Assembly: GCA_016193385.1 (NCBI GenBank)
Contig: JACPSF010000067.1
Coordinates: forward strand, 10,563 to 39,497
Reading direction: 5' to 3'
Origin: Deltaproteobacteria bacterium
GTDB lineage: Bacteria; Desulfobacterota_B; Binatia; UBA9968
DNA length: 28,935 bases
Shown: piece after piece, positions 6,029 to 14,920 of the stretch
Position numbering within the stretch: the first letter of the stretch is position 1
Layout of the letters: each line of letters opens with the position of its first letter
Made by a program: the position numbers and the translations under genes
The notes under the pieces: model-generated
What the model was told of the DNA's origin: nothing
What the model saw: the letters and a program-made list of their open reading frames with translations, nothing else
Database searches by the model: none

Positions 6029-7735
6029 ATGCTGACGCGAGAGTGGAAAACATCCGAGCGCAGGTACCGGGTGGCGGAGGAGCGGGATCTCGCTATCCCA
6101 GTCTCCGACAGCACAAAGCTGAATAGCTATGTCTACCGCCCCGACGCCGAGGGAAAGTTTCCCGTCATCCTGGGCGTTTGCGCCTATTCCCTGGACGATC
6201 AGGTCGCCCCGGTGATGCCCATCGGCACGGGCGGCATTCGCGGCCACATGGAGGCCGGTGACCCCAACTTCTTCGTCTCCCGCGGCTATGTCCACGTGAT
6301 CATGAATGTCCGCGGGACCGGCAAATCCGAGGGGCTATACGACCTCTTCGGCCCGCAGGAGACCAGAGATATCTACGACGCCATCGAGTGGCTCGCGAGA
6401 CAGTCCTGGTGTACCGGCAAGGTGGGGATGTTCGGGCCTTCGTACTTTTCCATCTCGCAGAAGCGCGTGGCCGCGCTGAATCCCCCTTCCCTGAAGTGCA
6501 TCTTTGCCATGTACGGGTTGACCGACATGTACCGGGACCTGGACTATCACGGCGGGATCCTGCACCACAACTTCCGAACCCGGTGGATCCCAAAGCTGGC
6601 GAACCTCCACTTCAAGAACCGGATGAAGGAGAAACTCGGTGAAGCGGAATACCGGCGAAGAATCCAGGCGGCGCTGGAAGATCCCGAGGTGGCCGCCATC
6701 CCGGCCCTTGCGGAGGCCCTGAGGGACCCGGATAAGGGACGCAACTCGTTGATCATCGAACCCCTCCTCTTCCCGCTCGACGGCGAATTCTGGGAGGAGT
6801 GGCGGGCCGTAGGACGGGGCACTCTCGAAATTCCTGCCTATCTCGGGAGCTGCTGGGGAGTCTACGGCCTCCACCTGCGCGGCGACGCCCAGTCGTGGGA
6901 CGAATGGCAGGGCCCGAAGAAATTCACCGTCGGCCCGCCCATCTATCTCGACCGCCCCGTCTATCAGTACCAGTACGAGTCGCTCAGGTGGTTCGACCAC
7001 TGGCTCAAGGGAATCGACACCGGAATTATGGACGAGCCGCGTGTCCACGTCTTTCTCGACGGCAGCGACGGCGAGTGGGTGGAGGCGAACGATTGGCCGC
7101 TACCGCAGACGCGCTGGACGCCGTTCTACCTCCACGAGCACGGGCTGCTCTCCGAGCACGAGTTCTGGCCCAACGAATCTCCCACGGTCTATGTGGACTC
7201 ACCCTATGAGCGCGGCAGCGTCACCTTCCGGACGCCCGCCATGGTGGAGGCCACGGACGTCTGTGGCCCGATGGTGCTCACCCTGTATGCTGCGACCAAA
7301 GATACAGAGGTCCTGTGGTTCGTCCAGTTGCTGGAAGTTGATCCGAAAGGAGCAGAGCGCCTCTTGACCCGCGGGTGGCTCAGGGGCTCGCAACGGAGGG
7401 TCGATGCGGACCGGTCCCGGCCGTGGCTCCCCTATCATTCCCATGACCGGCGCGAGCCGCTCAGGCCCAACGAGATTTACGAGTTTGCTATTGATATTCG
7501 GCCCTACGGGATCCGGTTGCGGCCCGGCCATCGCCTCGCGATCCGCATTTCAGGGCACGACGGCGACCCTCCGACCCACCATCTTCACGGCATCGGATCG
7601 GGCCATGTGGCGCGGCAATCGAGCTCGCGGGTGACCATCTACCATGACGCCGACCATCCATCGCACCTGCTGCTGCCCGTGACTCGGGGGAACCGGATCG
7701 GCACTTTCATCTCGGGCGGGGTCATCACCAGCTAA
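6029..7735 (+). CDS. CocE/NonD family alpha/beta hydrolase (S15-like)
   Basis: 568-residue hydrolase of the CocE/X-Pro dipeptidyl-peptidase family, which cleaves esters or amides of small substrates. It opens with the usual beta region (PVSDSTKLNSYVYRPDAEGK). Next come the NVRGTGKSEG segment at residues 93-102, the conserved ETRDIYDAIEWLARQSWCTG, and the nucleophile elbow GMFGPSYFS with Ser138. A helical cap follows, then the DHWLKGIDTGIMDEPRVHVF block, and finally the C-terminal jelly-roll domain (GSVTFRTPAM to LRPGHRLAIRISGHD). The length is normal. AAAGGA lies upstream of ATG 6029. The elbow has Pro-Ser-Tyr-Phe-Ser where many homologues have G.SY.G, so the substrate may differ from that of cocaine esterase. 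It appears monocistronic. Confidence 0.9.
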   Translation: MLTREWKTSERRYRVAEERDLAIPVSDSTKLNSYVYRPDAEGKFPVILGVCAYSLDDQVAPVMPIGTGGIRGHMEAGDPNFFVSRGYVHVIMNVRGTGKSEGLYDLFGPQETRDIYDAIEWLARQSWCTGKVGMFGPSYFSISQKRVAALNPPSLKCIFAMYGLTDMYRDLDYHGGILHHNFRTRWIPKLANLHFKNRMKEKLGEAEYRRRIQAALEDPEVAAIPALAEALRDPDKGRNSLIIEPLLFPLDGEFWEEWRAVGRGTLEIPAYLGSCWGVYGLHLRGDAQSWDEWQGPKKFTVGPPIYLDRPVYQYQYESLRWFDHWLKGIDTGIMDEPRVHVFLDGSDGEWVEANDWPLPQTRWTPFYLHEHGLLSEHEFWPNESPTVYVDSPYERGSVTFRTPAMVEATDVCGPMVLTLYAATKDTEVLWFVQLLEVDPKGAERLLTRGWLRGSQRRVDADRSRPWLPYHSHDRREPLRPNEIYEFAIDIRPYGIRLRPGHRLAIRISGHDGDPPTHHLHGIGSGHVARQSSSRVTIYHDADHPSHLLLPVTRGNRIGTFISGGVITS

Positions 7736-7749
7736 ACTTTGAAGCCCTG

Positions 7750-8106
7750 CTACTTGCTAGGTTTTTCAGCCACGACGTACTCTTCGGTTACGACGCGAAT
7801 AGGATCTGCGGCCATATCGACAAAGTTTACTTCGTCTTTGCGCATCACGCCCGTTTTATGAATTTCGCTTTCGGTAAAAGCCTTCATGTCCTCGACAGAA
7901 TCAAAATAGATTTCAGCCAACCCATCAAAGGGAAGTTCTTTCCCCCCTTTCAGCTCACCCGTGGCAAAGCTGGCCGTGATCTTTCGCACCGGGGTTTTTT
8001 GCACCACCATCTTTTCAAGCTCGGAGTGTTTGGTCAGCCAATATTTCTTAAACTCTTCCGTCGTCATGTCCCGACGCTTTCTTACGAAGCGAACTATCTT
8101 GATCAT
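7750..8106 (-). CDS. EthD-domain protein
   Basis: 118-residue protein of the dimeric alpha-beta barrel EthD family: IKIVRFVRKRRDMTTEEFKK, then YWLTKHSELEKM, then AEIYFDSVEDMKAF and the C-terminal NFVDMAADPIRVVTEEYV. EthD proteins are small accessory or catalytic proteins found beside oxidases and catabolic genes; the founding member is needed for ETBE breakdown. The start ATG 8106 has AAGGAGGGG upstream; a much longer frame to 8640 only reads through the opposite frame of tctC and is rejected. It is last in the TTT transporter operon, 29 bases after tctC, so it probably acts on the imported substrate or its product. Confidence 0.85.
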   Translation of the reverse strand: MIKIVRFVRKRRDMTTEEFKKYWLTKHSELEKMVVQKTPVRKITASFATGELKGGKELPFDGLAEIYFDSVEDMKAFTESEIHKTGVMRKDEVNFVDMAADPIRVVTEEYVVAEKPSK

Positions 8107-8135
8107 GTTCGAAACCCCTCCTTTCACATGGCGAG

Positions 8136-9110
8136 TCACTTCAAACCCAGTTGTTCGGGACTGAACTGGGCATATTTTTTCACCTCTCCGGTCAAAAACT
8201 CTCTCATCTTCACCGGATCGCCCTCGATATGGTTGTTCAGACCGGCCTTCTTGAGGGAAGCGAGAAATTCGGGATTTTTCAAGATCGCCTTCACCGCGCT
8301 GTCCCAGGCCTTGGTGACGGCGGGCGGCAAACCCTTCGGTCCCAGCAGCGCGATGGTGGTAATAAGATTGACCTCCGGATATCCGGCCTCCGCAAAGGTG
8401 GGGACATCCGGCAAGATCGGAGATTTCATATCTACGACCAAGGGCCGCATTCTTCCCGCATCGATGTAGGGTCTGGCTGATGTATCGGCGCCGCCACCGA
8501 TCTGGATGTGACCTCCTAAAAGCTGGGGGTAAACTTCCGCGCTTCCCTGGTACGACAACGTGGTGATGTCCACTCTGGCGACTCGTTTCAAGAGCTCCCA
8601 TTCGAGAAAATTCTCCGATCCTCGCGGCCCCGTTCCGCAAATCAGGTCTCCCGGTTTTTCCCTGGCATAATTGATCACGTCCTTCAGCGTCTTGAATTTG
8701 GAGTCGCTCTTGACCACATAAATGACCGAAGCGTAGCCCGGATTGATCAGAATAGGATCGAAATCCCGCGTCAGGTTAACGGGCCCATCCGGCTTGACCG
8801 CGGTCATCGTGGAGAGGATGCCAACAATGATGCCCAAGACCGCGTGGCCATCCTTTCTCGATTGGGCCACCGCGTTGGCGGCAGTCATCCCTCCGGCGCT
8901 GAACCGATTTTCGACGTTGACCGGCACCTTCCACGTCTTCTTCAACTCTTCGGCGAGCAGCCGGAAGAAAAGATCCACCCCCCCGCCGGCCCTGTGGGCA
9001 ACGATAAGCTCGACCGGCCCGCTCGGGTACTTTTCTTGCGAGTAACTGACGGACCCAAAGCCGCTGGTTAAAATTGCGACGCAAGAGAAAATGGTGAACA
9101 GTATTTTCAT
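8136..9110 (-). CDS. tctC: TTT transporter solute receptor (Bug family)
   Basis: 324-residue periplasmic receptor of a tripartite tricarboxylate transporter. A signal peptide (ILFTIFSCVAILTSGFGSV) precedes YPSGPVELIVAHRAGGGVD, the family's usual P...I..IVP...GG..D region with Arg-Ala in place of Pro. It continues with VENRFSAGGMTAANAVAQS, the helix-rich ligand clamp, and a C-terminal region ending in LTGEVKKYAQ. Bug proteins bind carboxylates through main-chain contacts and two water molecules, so the ligand cannot be read from sequence. GGGAGGT precedes ATG 9110. It follows tctA by 53 bases on the same strand. Confidence 0.92.
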   Translation of the reverse strand: MKILFTIFSCVAILTSGFGSVSYSQEKYPSGPVELIVAHRAGGGVDLFFRLLAEELKKTWKVPVNVENRFSAGGMTAANAVAQSRKDGHAVLGIIVGILSTMTAVKPDGPVNLTRDFDPILINPGYASVIYVVKSDSKFKTLKDVINYAREKPGDLICGTGPRGSENFLEWELLKRVARVDITTLSYQGSAEVYPQLLGGHIQIGGGADTSARPYIDAGRMRPLVVDMKSPILPDVPTFAEAGYPEVNLITTIALLGPKGLPPAVTKAWDSAVKAILKNPEFLASLKKAGLNNHIEGDPVKMREFLTGEVKKYAQFSPEQLGLK

Positions 9111-9163
9111 AGTAGACCTCCCTCAGCATTACCCATATCTCGCAGCTCCGTGAATCGATCGTT

Positions 9164-10672
9164 TCAATCCTCCTCGCTCTGTCTCACGATCTCTTCGGCC
9201 AGCCTCTTCTTGGTAAAGACTGGGGAGACCAGCATCACGAGGACCATTCCCATAAGAACCATAGAGATCGGACGCTGGAAGAAGATGGCGAAGCTTCCCT
9301 TGGACATGATCAGAGAGCGCCGAAGGGCATTCTCCATCAGCGGCCCGAGTACCAGACCTAGAACGAGCGGGGCGCCTTCGTAATGGAACTTTTTCATGAG
9401 ATATCCGACCACGCCGAAAATAATCGTGATCAGCATATCGGTCAAGCTCTTATCGATGGAATACGACCCGATGAGACAGAAAAACAGAATCAGCGGAAAG
9501 AGAATGGCATAGGGGATCTTTAGCATCTTTACCCAGATGCCGATCAAAGGAAGGTTCAGGGCCAGCAACAGGACATTGCCGATGTACATGCTTCCGATCA
9601 GGCCCCAGAAGACTTGCGGATAGTCTTTGATGAAGAGCGGCCCAGGGATGATTCCATGGACCATCAGCGCGCCGAATACAAGAGCCGTGGAGGCGCCGGT
9701 CGGAATACCCAGGCTGAGCAAGGGTATGGATCCTCCGGAAGCCGCAGCGTTATTGCAGGATTCGGGCGCTGCCACGCCCTCGATGACCCCGGTGCCGAAT
9801 TTTTCAGGATGTTTGGATAATCTCTTTTCCAAGGTATAGGAGACAAAGGTAGGTATGACCACGCTCATTCCGGGGATAATGGACATAAAGAAACCGATGG
9901 TGGTTCCGCGAAAAATAGGAAAGATAGAATCCCGCCAATCCTTTCCATTCGGGAGCAGTCCTTTGATTTCGGTTTCGAAGATGGTCCGCTTGACCCCTCT
10001 TTCCAAGGTCAGAAATACTTCCGAAACCCCGTAGAGCCCCATGACGATCTGGGCGAGCCCAAGCCCATCCCTCAAGGCCAGGATATCATAAGTGAACCGG
10101 AGAGTGCCCGTCACCGGATCGAACCCGACGCTGGCCAAGATCAGCCCGAAGAACGTCATCATCAGGGCCTTGGCCATCGATTCCCGAGCGAGATAGATCA
10201 CGACGGTCAGTCCAAAGGCCATCATGGCAAAGTATTCCGGCGGGCCAAACCGCAGTGCAAACTCGGCCAAAGCCGGGGCCAGAAAGACGATCCCGAAAAG
10301 CGTTAGCGTCCCGGCAATGAAGGAGCCAAAGGCAGCAATGCCCAGGGCCGGACCTGCCCGGCCCTTCCGGGCCATCTGATAGCCGTCCAAGCAGGTAATA
10401 ATAGAAGAAGCCTCTCCGGGAATGTTGACCAGTATCGAGGTCGTGGAGCCGCCATACTGGGCCCCGTACATAATCCCGAATAACATGATCACGCTGGCCA
10501 GGGCCGGCGCCTTGAAGGTAATCGGGAGAAGGAGCGCGATGGTGCCCGAAGGGCCGATACCGGGCAAGACGCCGACGAGCGTGCCAAGAAAAACTCCTAT
10601 GAAGCAATAGAGAAGGTTTATCGGCTGCAGCGCGGCATGAAGACCGGTCAAAAGAAATTCGAAACTCTCCAT
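9164..10672 (-). CDS. tctA: TTT transporter large membrane subunit
   Basis: 502-residue integral membrane protein with about 10-12 helices, the transport subunit of the tripartite tricarboxylate transporter. It begins with the family hallmark GTLVGVLPGIGPSGTIALL and contains MYGAQYGGSTTSILVNIPGE and GGSIPLLSLGIPTGASTALV, the two Gly-rich signature loops that line the transport route. The length is normal. It works with TctB and the periplasmic TctC to bring in citrate-like or other carboxylates using the ion gradient. It starts 18 bases after the tctB stop, and the ribosome site is weak, so translational coupling to tctB is likely. Confidence 0.95.
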   Translation of the reverse strand: MESFEFLLTGLHAALQPINLLYCFIGVFLGTLVGVLPGIGPSGTIALLLPITFKAPALASVIMLFGIMYGAQYGGSTTSILVNIPGEASSIITCLDGYQMARKGRAGPALGIAAFGSFIAGTLTLFGIVFLAPALAEFALRFGPPEYFAMMAFGLTVVIYLARESMAKALMMTFFGLILASVGFDPVTGTLRFTYDILALRDGLGLAQIVMGLYGVSEVFLTLERGVKRTIFETEIKGLLPNGKDWRDSIFPIFRGTTIGFFMSIIPGMSVVIPTFVSYTLEKRLSKHPEKFGTGVIEGVAAPESCNNAAASGGSIPLLSLGIPTGASTALVFGALMVHGIIPGPLFIKDYPQVFWGLIGSMYIGNVLLLALNLPLIGIWVKMLKIPYAILFPLILFFCLIGSYSIDKSLTDMLITIIFGVVGYLMKKFHYEGAPLVLGLVLGPLMENALRRSLIMSKGSFAIFFQRPISMVLMGMVLVMLVSPVFTKKRLAEEIVRQSEED

Positions 10673-10690
10673 GTCGGTCTTGCGAAGGAC

Positions 10691-11170
10691 CTAGAAGCGT
10701 ATCTCCAGGATGCCTTTAGGAAGCTGGGCGTCCAATGCGACTTCAAAAAGCAGGTACGATGCCAGGGTGACGGATAGAGCAGTTATGAGCGATACATGCC
10801 AGCGCGCCCCGCCTACCACCCAAACCAGAAAGACCATGACCAGGAAGGTACTAAGCACGAAGCCCAACCAGCTAAAAATGGCCACATACACAAGCATGGC
10901 CACCAGGGTAAGGACGATATTCTGCCAGTTCAATGGCTCCGCGCGCGTAACCCTGTCCTCCATTATCGGCTTCGAGGCTTCTTTCAGAAGCGTCCTGATC
11001 AGCACGGAAAGGCTGATGATCCCTAATGCGGCACTGGCAATAAAGGGGAAGTAGCCAGCGCCGGGCTTTCTCAATGTCCCCGGACCCAGGCGGTAAGATT
11101 CGATAGAAATATAAACCGAGAACAAAAGGAATAAGAGCGAGCTGTAAAGGTTTTTTCTTGCGCCTGTCAT
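10691..11170 (-). CDS. tctB: TTT transporter small membrane subunit
   Basis: 159-residue membrane protein with four to five helices (about residues 10-27, 44-63, 82-120 and 125-148). It has the TctB pattern near the N-terminus (YRLGPGTLRKPGAGYFPFI) and a hydrophobic C-terminal half ending LPKGILEIRF. It is the poorly conserved small subunit that pairs with TctA. AAGGAAAAG lies upstream of ATG 11170. It is first in the minus-strand operon tctB-tctA-tctC-ethD. The 197-base gap to the divergent solute-binding gene at 11368 should hold promoters for both directions. Confidence 0.88.
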   Translation of the reverse strand: MTGARKNLYSSLLFLLFSVYISIESYRLGPGTLRKPGAGYFPFIASAALGIISLSVLIRTLLKEASKPIMEDRVTRAEPLNWQNIVLTLVAMLVYVAIFSWLGFVLSTFLVMVFLVWVVGGARWHVSLITALSVTLASYLLFEVALDAQLPKGILEIRF

Positions 11171-11367
11171 GTTATCTTTTCCTTGAAATTAAACCTCCCA
11201 TTACCCCAAGCGGGAGAGAATGTCCAGCGGCGCCTCGCAAGCCTATCTGCGCTTTGGTTGACAACAGTGACCGGTTGGCGGGAGAATGTGCCCGCGCAAT
11301 TTGAGGCATCATGAACTTCGCTAGTCTTCTCCCCACCTCTTGCCATCCTTTCCAACGGAGGAAAAAA

Positions 11368-12471
11368 ATGAAACGGACGACGCGCCTCCTCGCGACGCTC
11401 TCACTCGGCCTGGCGATTTCTTGTCTGGTCCGCGCCGGAGCCACCCGCGCAGCGGATGTCAGTCCTCTGGCCCGGATCATCGAAGGGGCTAAGAAGGAGG
11501 CCACAGTAACGGTGCAGATTTCTCCGAGCGGTCACACCGCGACGTCGATGAAGCGCTTAAGCAGGGAGATCAAGGGAAAGTACGGGGTGGAGCTGGACAT
11601 ACAGTTTGCCCCCAGCGAGCGGATGGCGGTGGAATTATCCAAGGCGCTGATGGAGTATAAACTTGGGTCCGTTCCCACTTACGATCTCATGTCTCTCACT
11701 ATTCCTAATATCCTGCGGGGTGCTGAGGCCGGCGTTTTTGAAAAGGTGGACTGGAAATCCATCATCGACAAAGCGACCCCGCCCGAGGTCGTTATCGGAA
11801 AACCGGGAACGGCCTATTATGGAGTCGGCCTGACCAGCTACACGTCTCACCGGGGTCTGATGTACAATCCCCAAAAAGTCCCCGCCGAAAAGGTTCCCAA
11901 GACCTTAGCAGAACTCGCCGACCCCAAGTGGAGGGGGAAGGTGGGCATTCATAACTATCCCCGCGTTTGGGCGGAAGTGGCCTTTATCAAGGGCAAGGAA
12001 AAGACGCTGTCGGAACTTCGCGCGATCCTGAAAAACAGGCCGATGCAGGGGAGTTATGCGGACCTGCAAAAACGTTATCTCCTGGAAGAAATTTGGCTGG
12101 CCCACTCGGGCAGCGCGTATTTACAGGAGGCGAGGATGGCCGGCATGCCGGTAGAATGGCAAAGCCTGGAGCTCTCCGACATTCTCCACAATGTCGTGTC
12201 CGTGCGAACAGGGGCCAGGCATCCCAATGCCGCCAAGCTAGTGGCTGTTTATCTTGCCAGCACCGAGGGCTCAAGGCTCTCCGTGGAGGAAGCCGGAGCC
12301 GGTAACCTCTATTATCCCGCAAACTACGAGCGCACTATAACCGCGCAAGATAAAAAGCAGGGCATTCCTGAGTTCGCCTGGGATTATCCCGGACGCGTGG
12401 AATTTATTCTATCCAAGCAGGTCGCGGAATGGGAGAAGGAGATCGAGCAGATTTTTAAGGCGGTAAGATAG
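11368..12471 (+). CDS. extracellular solute-binding protein (family 1, iron/polyamine-like)
   Basis: 367-residue periplasmic binding protein. The start ATG 11368 has ACGGAGG upstream; an earlier in-frame ATG at 11311 adds a non-signal extension and is rejected. The signal peptide (LLATLSLGLAISCLV ... ATRAAD) is followed by IIEGAKKEATVTV, the typical opening of Fe(3+)/ABC family-1 receptors. Later segments are KVPKTLAELADPKWRGKVGI and HPNAAKLVAVYLASTEG, both diagnostic of that family. No permease or ATPase gene adjoins it, so its transporter partner is elsewhere or it serves another role. It is transcribed away from the TTT operon. The ligand is unknown. Confidence 0.88.
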   Translation: MKRTTRLLATLSLGLAISCLVRAGATRAADVSPLARIIEGAKKEATVTVQISPSGHTATSMKRLSREIKGKYGVELDIQFAPSERMAVELSKALMEYKLGSVPTYDLMSLTIPNILRGAEAGVFEKVDWKSIIDKATPPEVVIGKPGTAYYGVGLTSYTSHRGLMYNPQKVPAEKVPKTLAELADPKWRGKVGIHNYPRVWAEVAFIKGKEKTLSELRAILKNRPMQGSYADLQKRYLLEEIWLAHSGSAYLQEARMAGMPVEWQSLELSDILHNVVSVRTGARHPNAAKLVAVYLASTEGSRLSVEEAGAGNLYYPANYERTITAQDKKQGIPEFAWDYPGRVEFILSKQVAEWEKEIEQIFKAVR

Positions 12472-12543
12472 CTACGTCATCTCTCGGCAAACTCACCCAT
12501 GCCCGCAGCGTTTGCCGCAGTGCGCAGGATCTGGTTTGAAACC

Positions 12544-12570
12544 TTGACAGTCGGACCGAGCGGATATATT
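12544..12570 (+). promoter_or_regulatory. candidate promoter of the alpha/beta hydrolase gene
   Basis: TTGACA at 12544-12549 with TATATT at 12565-12570. The spacer is 15 bases, shorter than ideal; TATTGG at 17 bases is the alternative. It lies about 60 bases upstream of the GTG start at 12630. Confidence 0.4.
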
Positions 12571-12629
12571 GGACGGGAAACCCGGGGTGGACTCGGGCGA
12601 TTAAAGAAAAATTGATAGGAGGCGCAAAG

Positions 12630-13481
12630 GTGGCAGTGGCCTACGACCCTTCGAAGCAGCACGAGATAAAGGTCTGGGACGTCGAGTACCGACGCGATCC
12701 GGTACGGACTCTGATGGCGCGCATCTACCAACCCCGGGGCGAGGGCCCGTTCCCGGCGCTCCTGGACGTGCACGGCGGCGCCTGGAACGACCAGGACCGC
12801 ACGGCCAATGCGCCGGTGGACGAGCGGCTGGCGGCAAGTGGCATCCTGGTGGTGGCGATCGACGTGCGCCTGGCCAAGGAGGCCCCCTACCCCGCCTCCG
12901 TGGCGGACGCGAACTACGGGATCCGTTGGCTAAAGCTCAAGGCCCGCGAGTGGAAAGGCGACCCGACGACGGTCGGCGCCCTGGGGAGCTCGAGCGGGGG
13001 CCACGTGATCGAACTGTGCGCTATGCGCCCGCACGACTCACGCTACACCGTGCATCCGCTGCCGGAGGCGCCACACCTCGACGCGACTCTGACCTACGCC
13101 GTGACCCGCTCCCCGATCAGCGACCCCTTCGCCCGCTACGAGCAAGCGAAGAAAATGCAGCGCGAGAACCTGATCAAGAACAGCGAGATCTATTTCAACC
13201 CGTGGGACACCATTTACGACGGCAACCCGCAGCGCATCCTCGAGCGTAGCGAGCCGGTGACCTTGCCCCCGATGTTCGTCCTCCAGGGTGAATTGGACGA
13301 CAACGTGCTCCCCGCAGTGCAAGAGCGCTTCGTCGCTACGTACCGGGCGGCCCGCGGCGAGATCGACTTCGAGATCTACCCGGGCTGTGACCACCGCTGG
13401 ATTATTCACCCGGGGCCGCAGACCGACCGTGCCATCGAGATGATCAAGGCTTTCATCGCCCGCCAGTTGCGCGCGCGGTAG
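12630..13481 (+). CDS. alpha/beta hydrolase (BD-FAE/carboxylesterase-like)
   Basis: 283-residue hydrolase. I chose GTG 12630 because AGGAGG ends seven bases before it; the in-frame TTG at 12612 would place that site inside the gene. The oxyanion-hole motif HGGAW is at residues 48-52, the nucleophile elbow GSSSGG has Ser121, and the acid and base lie in GELDDNV and GCDHRWI near the C-terminus. This arrangement is that of small-molecule esterases related to bacterial feruloyl esterase and kynurenine formamidase. The substrate is not known. The final 205 bases are repeated at 14462-14666 beyond msrB. Confidence 0.88.
   Translation: MAVAYDPSKQHEIKVWDVEYRRDPVRTLMARIYQPRGEGPFPALLDVHGGAWNDQDRTANAPVDERLAASGILVVAIDVRLAKEAPYPASVADANYGIRWLKLKAREWKGDPTTVGALGSSSGGHVIELCAMRPHDSRYTVHPLPEAPHLDATLTYAVTRSPISDPFARYEQAKKMQRENLIKNSEIYFNPWDTIYDGNPQRILERSEPVTLPPMFVLQGELDDNVLPAVQERFVATYRAARGEIDFEIYPGCDHRWIIHPGPQTDRAIEMIKAFIARQLRAR
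13274..13478 (+). repeat. direct repeat copy 1, hydrolase 3' end
   Basis: This 205-bp segment, which encodes the Asp and His part of the hydrolase, recurs in the same orientation at 14462-14666, 1188 bases downstream. I count six mismatches by eye, about 97 percent identity. Confidence 0.95.
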
Positions 13482-13618
13482 CCGGTAGGTGGCTGCAGTG
13501 GGCGCCTCTTACAGCATCGGACCCAGCGGCCGCATTGTAGCGGACGGCACCTTAAGCCACAGCCGGTTCTTTAAAAAAAGCAAGGCGCAGCAAGAATAGC
13601 CTTCGGGGAGCCCGTGGT

Positions 13619-14179
13619 CTACGCCGAAATAAACCTGAGCGCAACGCCGTTGTTACACCAGCGCTCGCCGGTCGGCGGAGGGCCATCGTCGAACACGTGC
13701 CCGTGATGTCCGCCGCAGCGGATGCAATGGTACTCCGTGCGCGGCACGATCAGCTGGAAGTCCTTTTTCGTACCCAGATGGCCGGGAATCTGGGTGAAGA
13801 AGCTTGGCCAGCCGGTGCCGCTGTCAAACTTCATCCGGGAGGTGAAAAGCGGCAGCGCGCAGCCGGCGCAGACATAGACGCCCGGCCGCTTCTCGTCGTT
13901 GAGCGGGCTTGAGAACGGGCGCTCCGTGCCTTCCTCGCGCAGCACGTAAAACTGGGCGTCGCTCAGGATCCGCTTCCACTCCGCCTTCGATTTCCGGAGA
14001 GGCTCCGTGGTGAGACTCACCTTCGCGTCCCGCGCAAGCAGCGACTTCCAGTTCTTGCGAATTCCGTCCAGCGACCTGTCGGCTGTAGCATCCGCCGACC
14101 ACGCGGAGCGGCAGCGCCCCGTTACGGTCATGACGAGAGGCGCGGCCGCAATGAGCCGTATGAACTGGCGCCGTTTCAT
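13619..14179 (-). CDS. msrB: exported peptide-methionine (R)-S-oxide reductase
   Basis: 186-residue MsrB that repairs R-sulfoxides of methionine. The N-terminus has a twin-arginine-like start (KRRQFIRLIAAAPLVM), so it is probably exported to the periplasm by Tat. The domain opens with the helix KSKAEWKRILSDAQFYVLRE and has the zinc-binding pairs CAGC (104-107) and CIRC (152-155), FDSGTGWPSF, and the catalytic Cys175 in RWCNNGVALRF. The resolving-Cys position near the first CxxC is not clear. GGAGG precedes ATG 14179. It is transcribed against its neighbours and sits between two direct copies of the hydrolase 3' end. Confidence 0.93.
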   Translation of the reverse strand: MKRRQFIRLIAAAPLVMTVTGRCRSAWSADATADRSLDGIRKNWKSLLARDAKVSLTTEPLRKSKAEWKRILSDAQFYVLREEGTERPFSSPLNDEKRPGVYVCAGCALPLFTSRMKFDSGTGWPSFFTQIPGHLGTKKDFQLIVPRTEYHCIRCGGHHGHVFDDGPPPTGERWCNNGVALRFISA

Positions 14180-14361
14180 GATCCTGCCTCCGTTCCTGTG
14201 TTATATGACAAACTTTACTACACGGCGCAGGATTCAACAAGATTGACAGTTATAAGGCTACCGTGGGTAACGACAACGCCGCGCGCCTAGCTGGAGTAAT
14301 CCTGGAAATCCTGCCGGGTCCTCGCCGCATGGGCAAGCGGAGACCAGCAGCGAGTTAAATT

Positions 14362-14681
14362 ATGAGTAAAAAGCAAATGTCACCCCTTTGCTGCCCATTC
14401 AACCCTGGGAGGAGGTTGTAGGAAACTGCTCGCCCCTGGAAAAGAAGATGGCATCCATCAGGTTCGTCCTCCAGGGTGAATTGGACGACAACGTGCTCCC
14501 CGCAGTGCAAGAGCGCTTCGTCGCTACGTACCGTGCAGCCTGCGGCGAGATAGACTTCGAGTTCTACCCGGGCTGTGACCACCGCTGGATTATTCACCCG
14601 GGGCCGCAGACCGACCGTGCCATCGAGATGATCAAGGCCTTCATCGCCCGCCAGTTGCGCGCGCGGCAGCCGCTGGGGTGA
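14362..14681 (+). pseudogene. chimeric fragment: short CCP-type start joined to a second hydrolase 3' end
   Basis: From 14462 to 14666 this is a near copy of the preceding hydrolase's 3' end, reading FVLQGELDDNVLPAVQERFV to the His of GCDHRWI, with Arg-to-Cys and Ile-to-Phe changes. The nucleophile Ser and oxyanion hole are absent, so it cannot be an active hydrolase. Ahead of it, ATG 14362 opens a short frame (SKKQMSPLCCPFNPG) that stops at 14419-14421. A one-base shift continues as PWEEVVG, resembling the CCP.F.P.PW start of another small-protein family that I recall only loosely. A TTG at 14388 gives one unbroken frame to 14681, but I see no sign it is expressed. Confidence 0.7.
14462..14666 (+). 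repeat. direct repeat copy 2, hydrolase 3' end
   Basis: The partner of 13274-13478, in the same orientation. Similarity fades within about 12 bases after the end and stops abruptly before 14462, so the duplicated block has sharp limits. The two copies flank msrB and could recombine to delete it. Confidence 0.95.
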
Positions 14682-14830
14682 CCGAGGCCGATCCGCATCA
14701 GCGCACCTGTGCTCGCTGCAACGTCGAGCACACGCCCGCCTCTCTCACTTATGCGCCTTCAGGAAGCATGGCAACCCCAACTCTTTGTGCCGCTTCCGGT
14801 GTTTTTACCACTATATGTTGAATCTTTTTC

Positions 14831-14859
14831 TTGACACGCCGGGCTGTTCGCGTTAACAA
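14831..14859 (+). promoter_or_regulatory. candidate promoter of the methyltransferase gene
   Basis: TTGACA at 14831-14836, a 17-base spacer and TAACAA at 14854-14859. The -35 region shares CTTGACACGCC with the promoter candidate at 5919. It lies about 60 bases upstream of the coding start at 14921. Confidence 0.4.
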
Positions 14860-14920
14860 AGGGGCTGCCACTACTTAGGCTAATAAGAGGCCAAGGGATT
14901 TCCCGGACCGGAAAACGGAG

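Noticed and set aside
6335..7048. Long minus-strand frame inside the CocE gene.
   Set aside because: Antisense frame of a GC-rich gene, with no domain pattern and a weak start.
7750..8640. A 296-codon minus-strand frame covering ethD and part of tctC.
   Set aside because: Only the last 118 codons show EthD features, with a strong ribosome site at 8106; the rest overlaps tctC in another frame.
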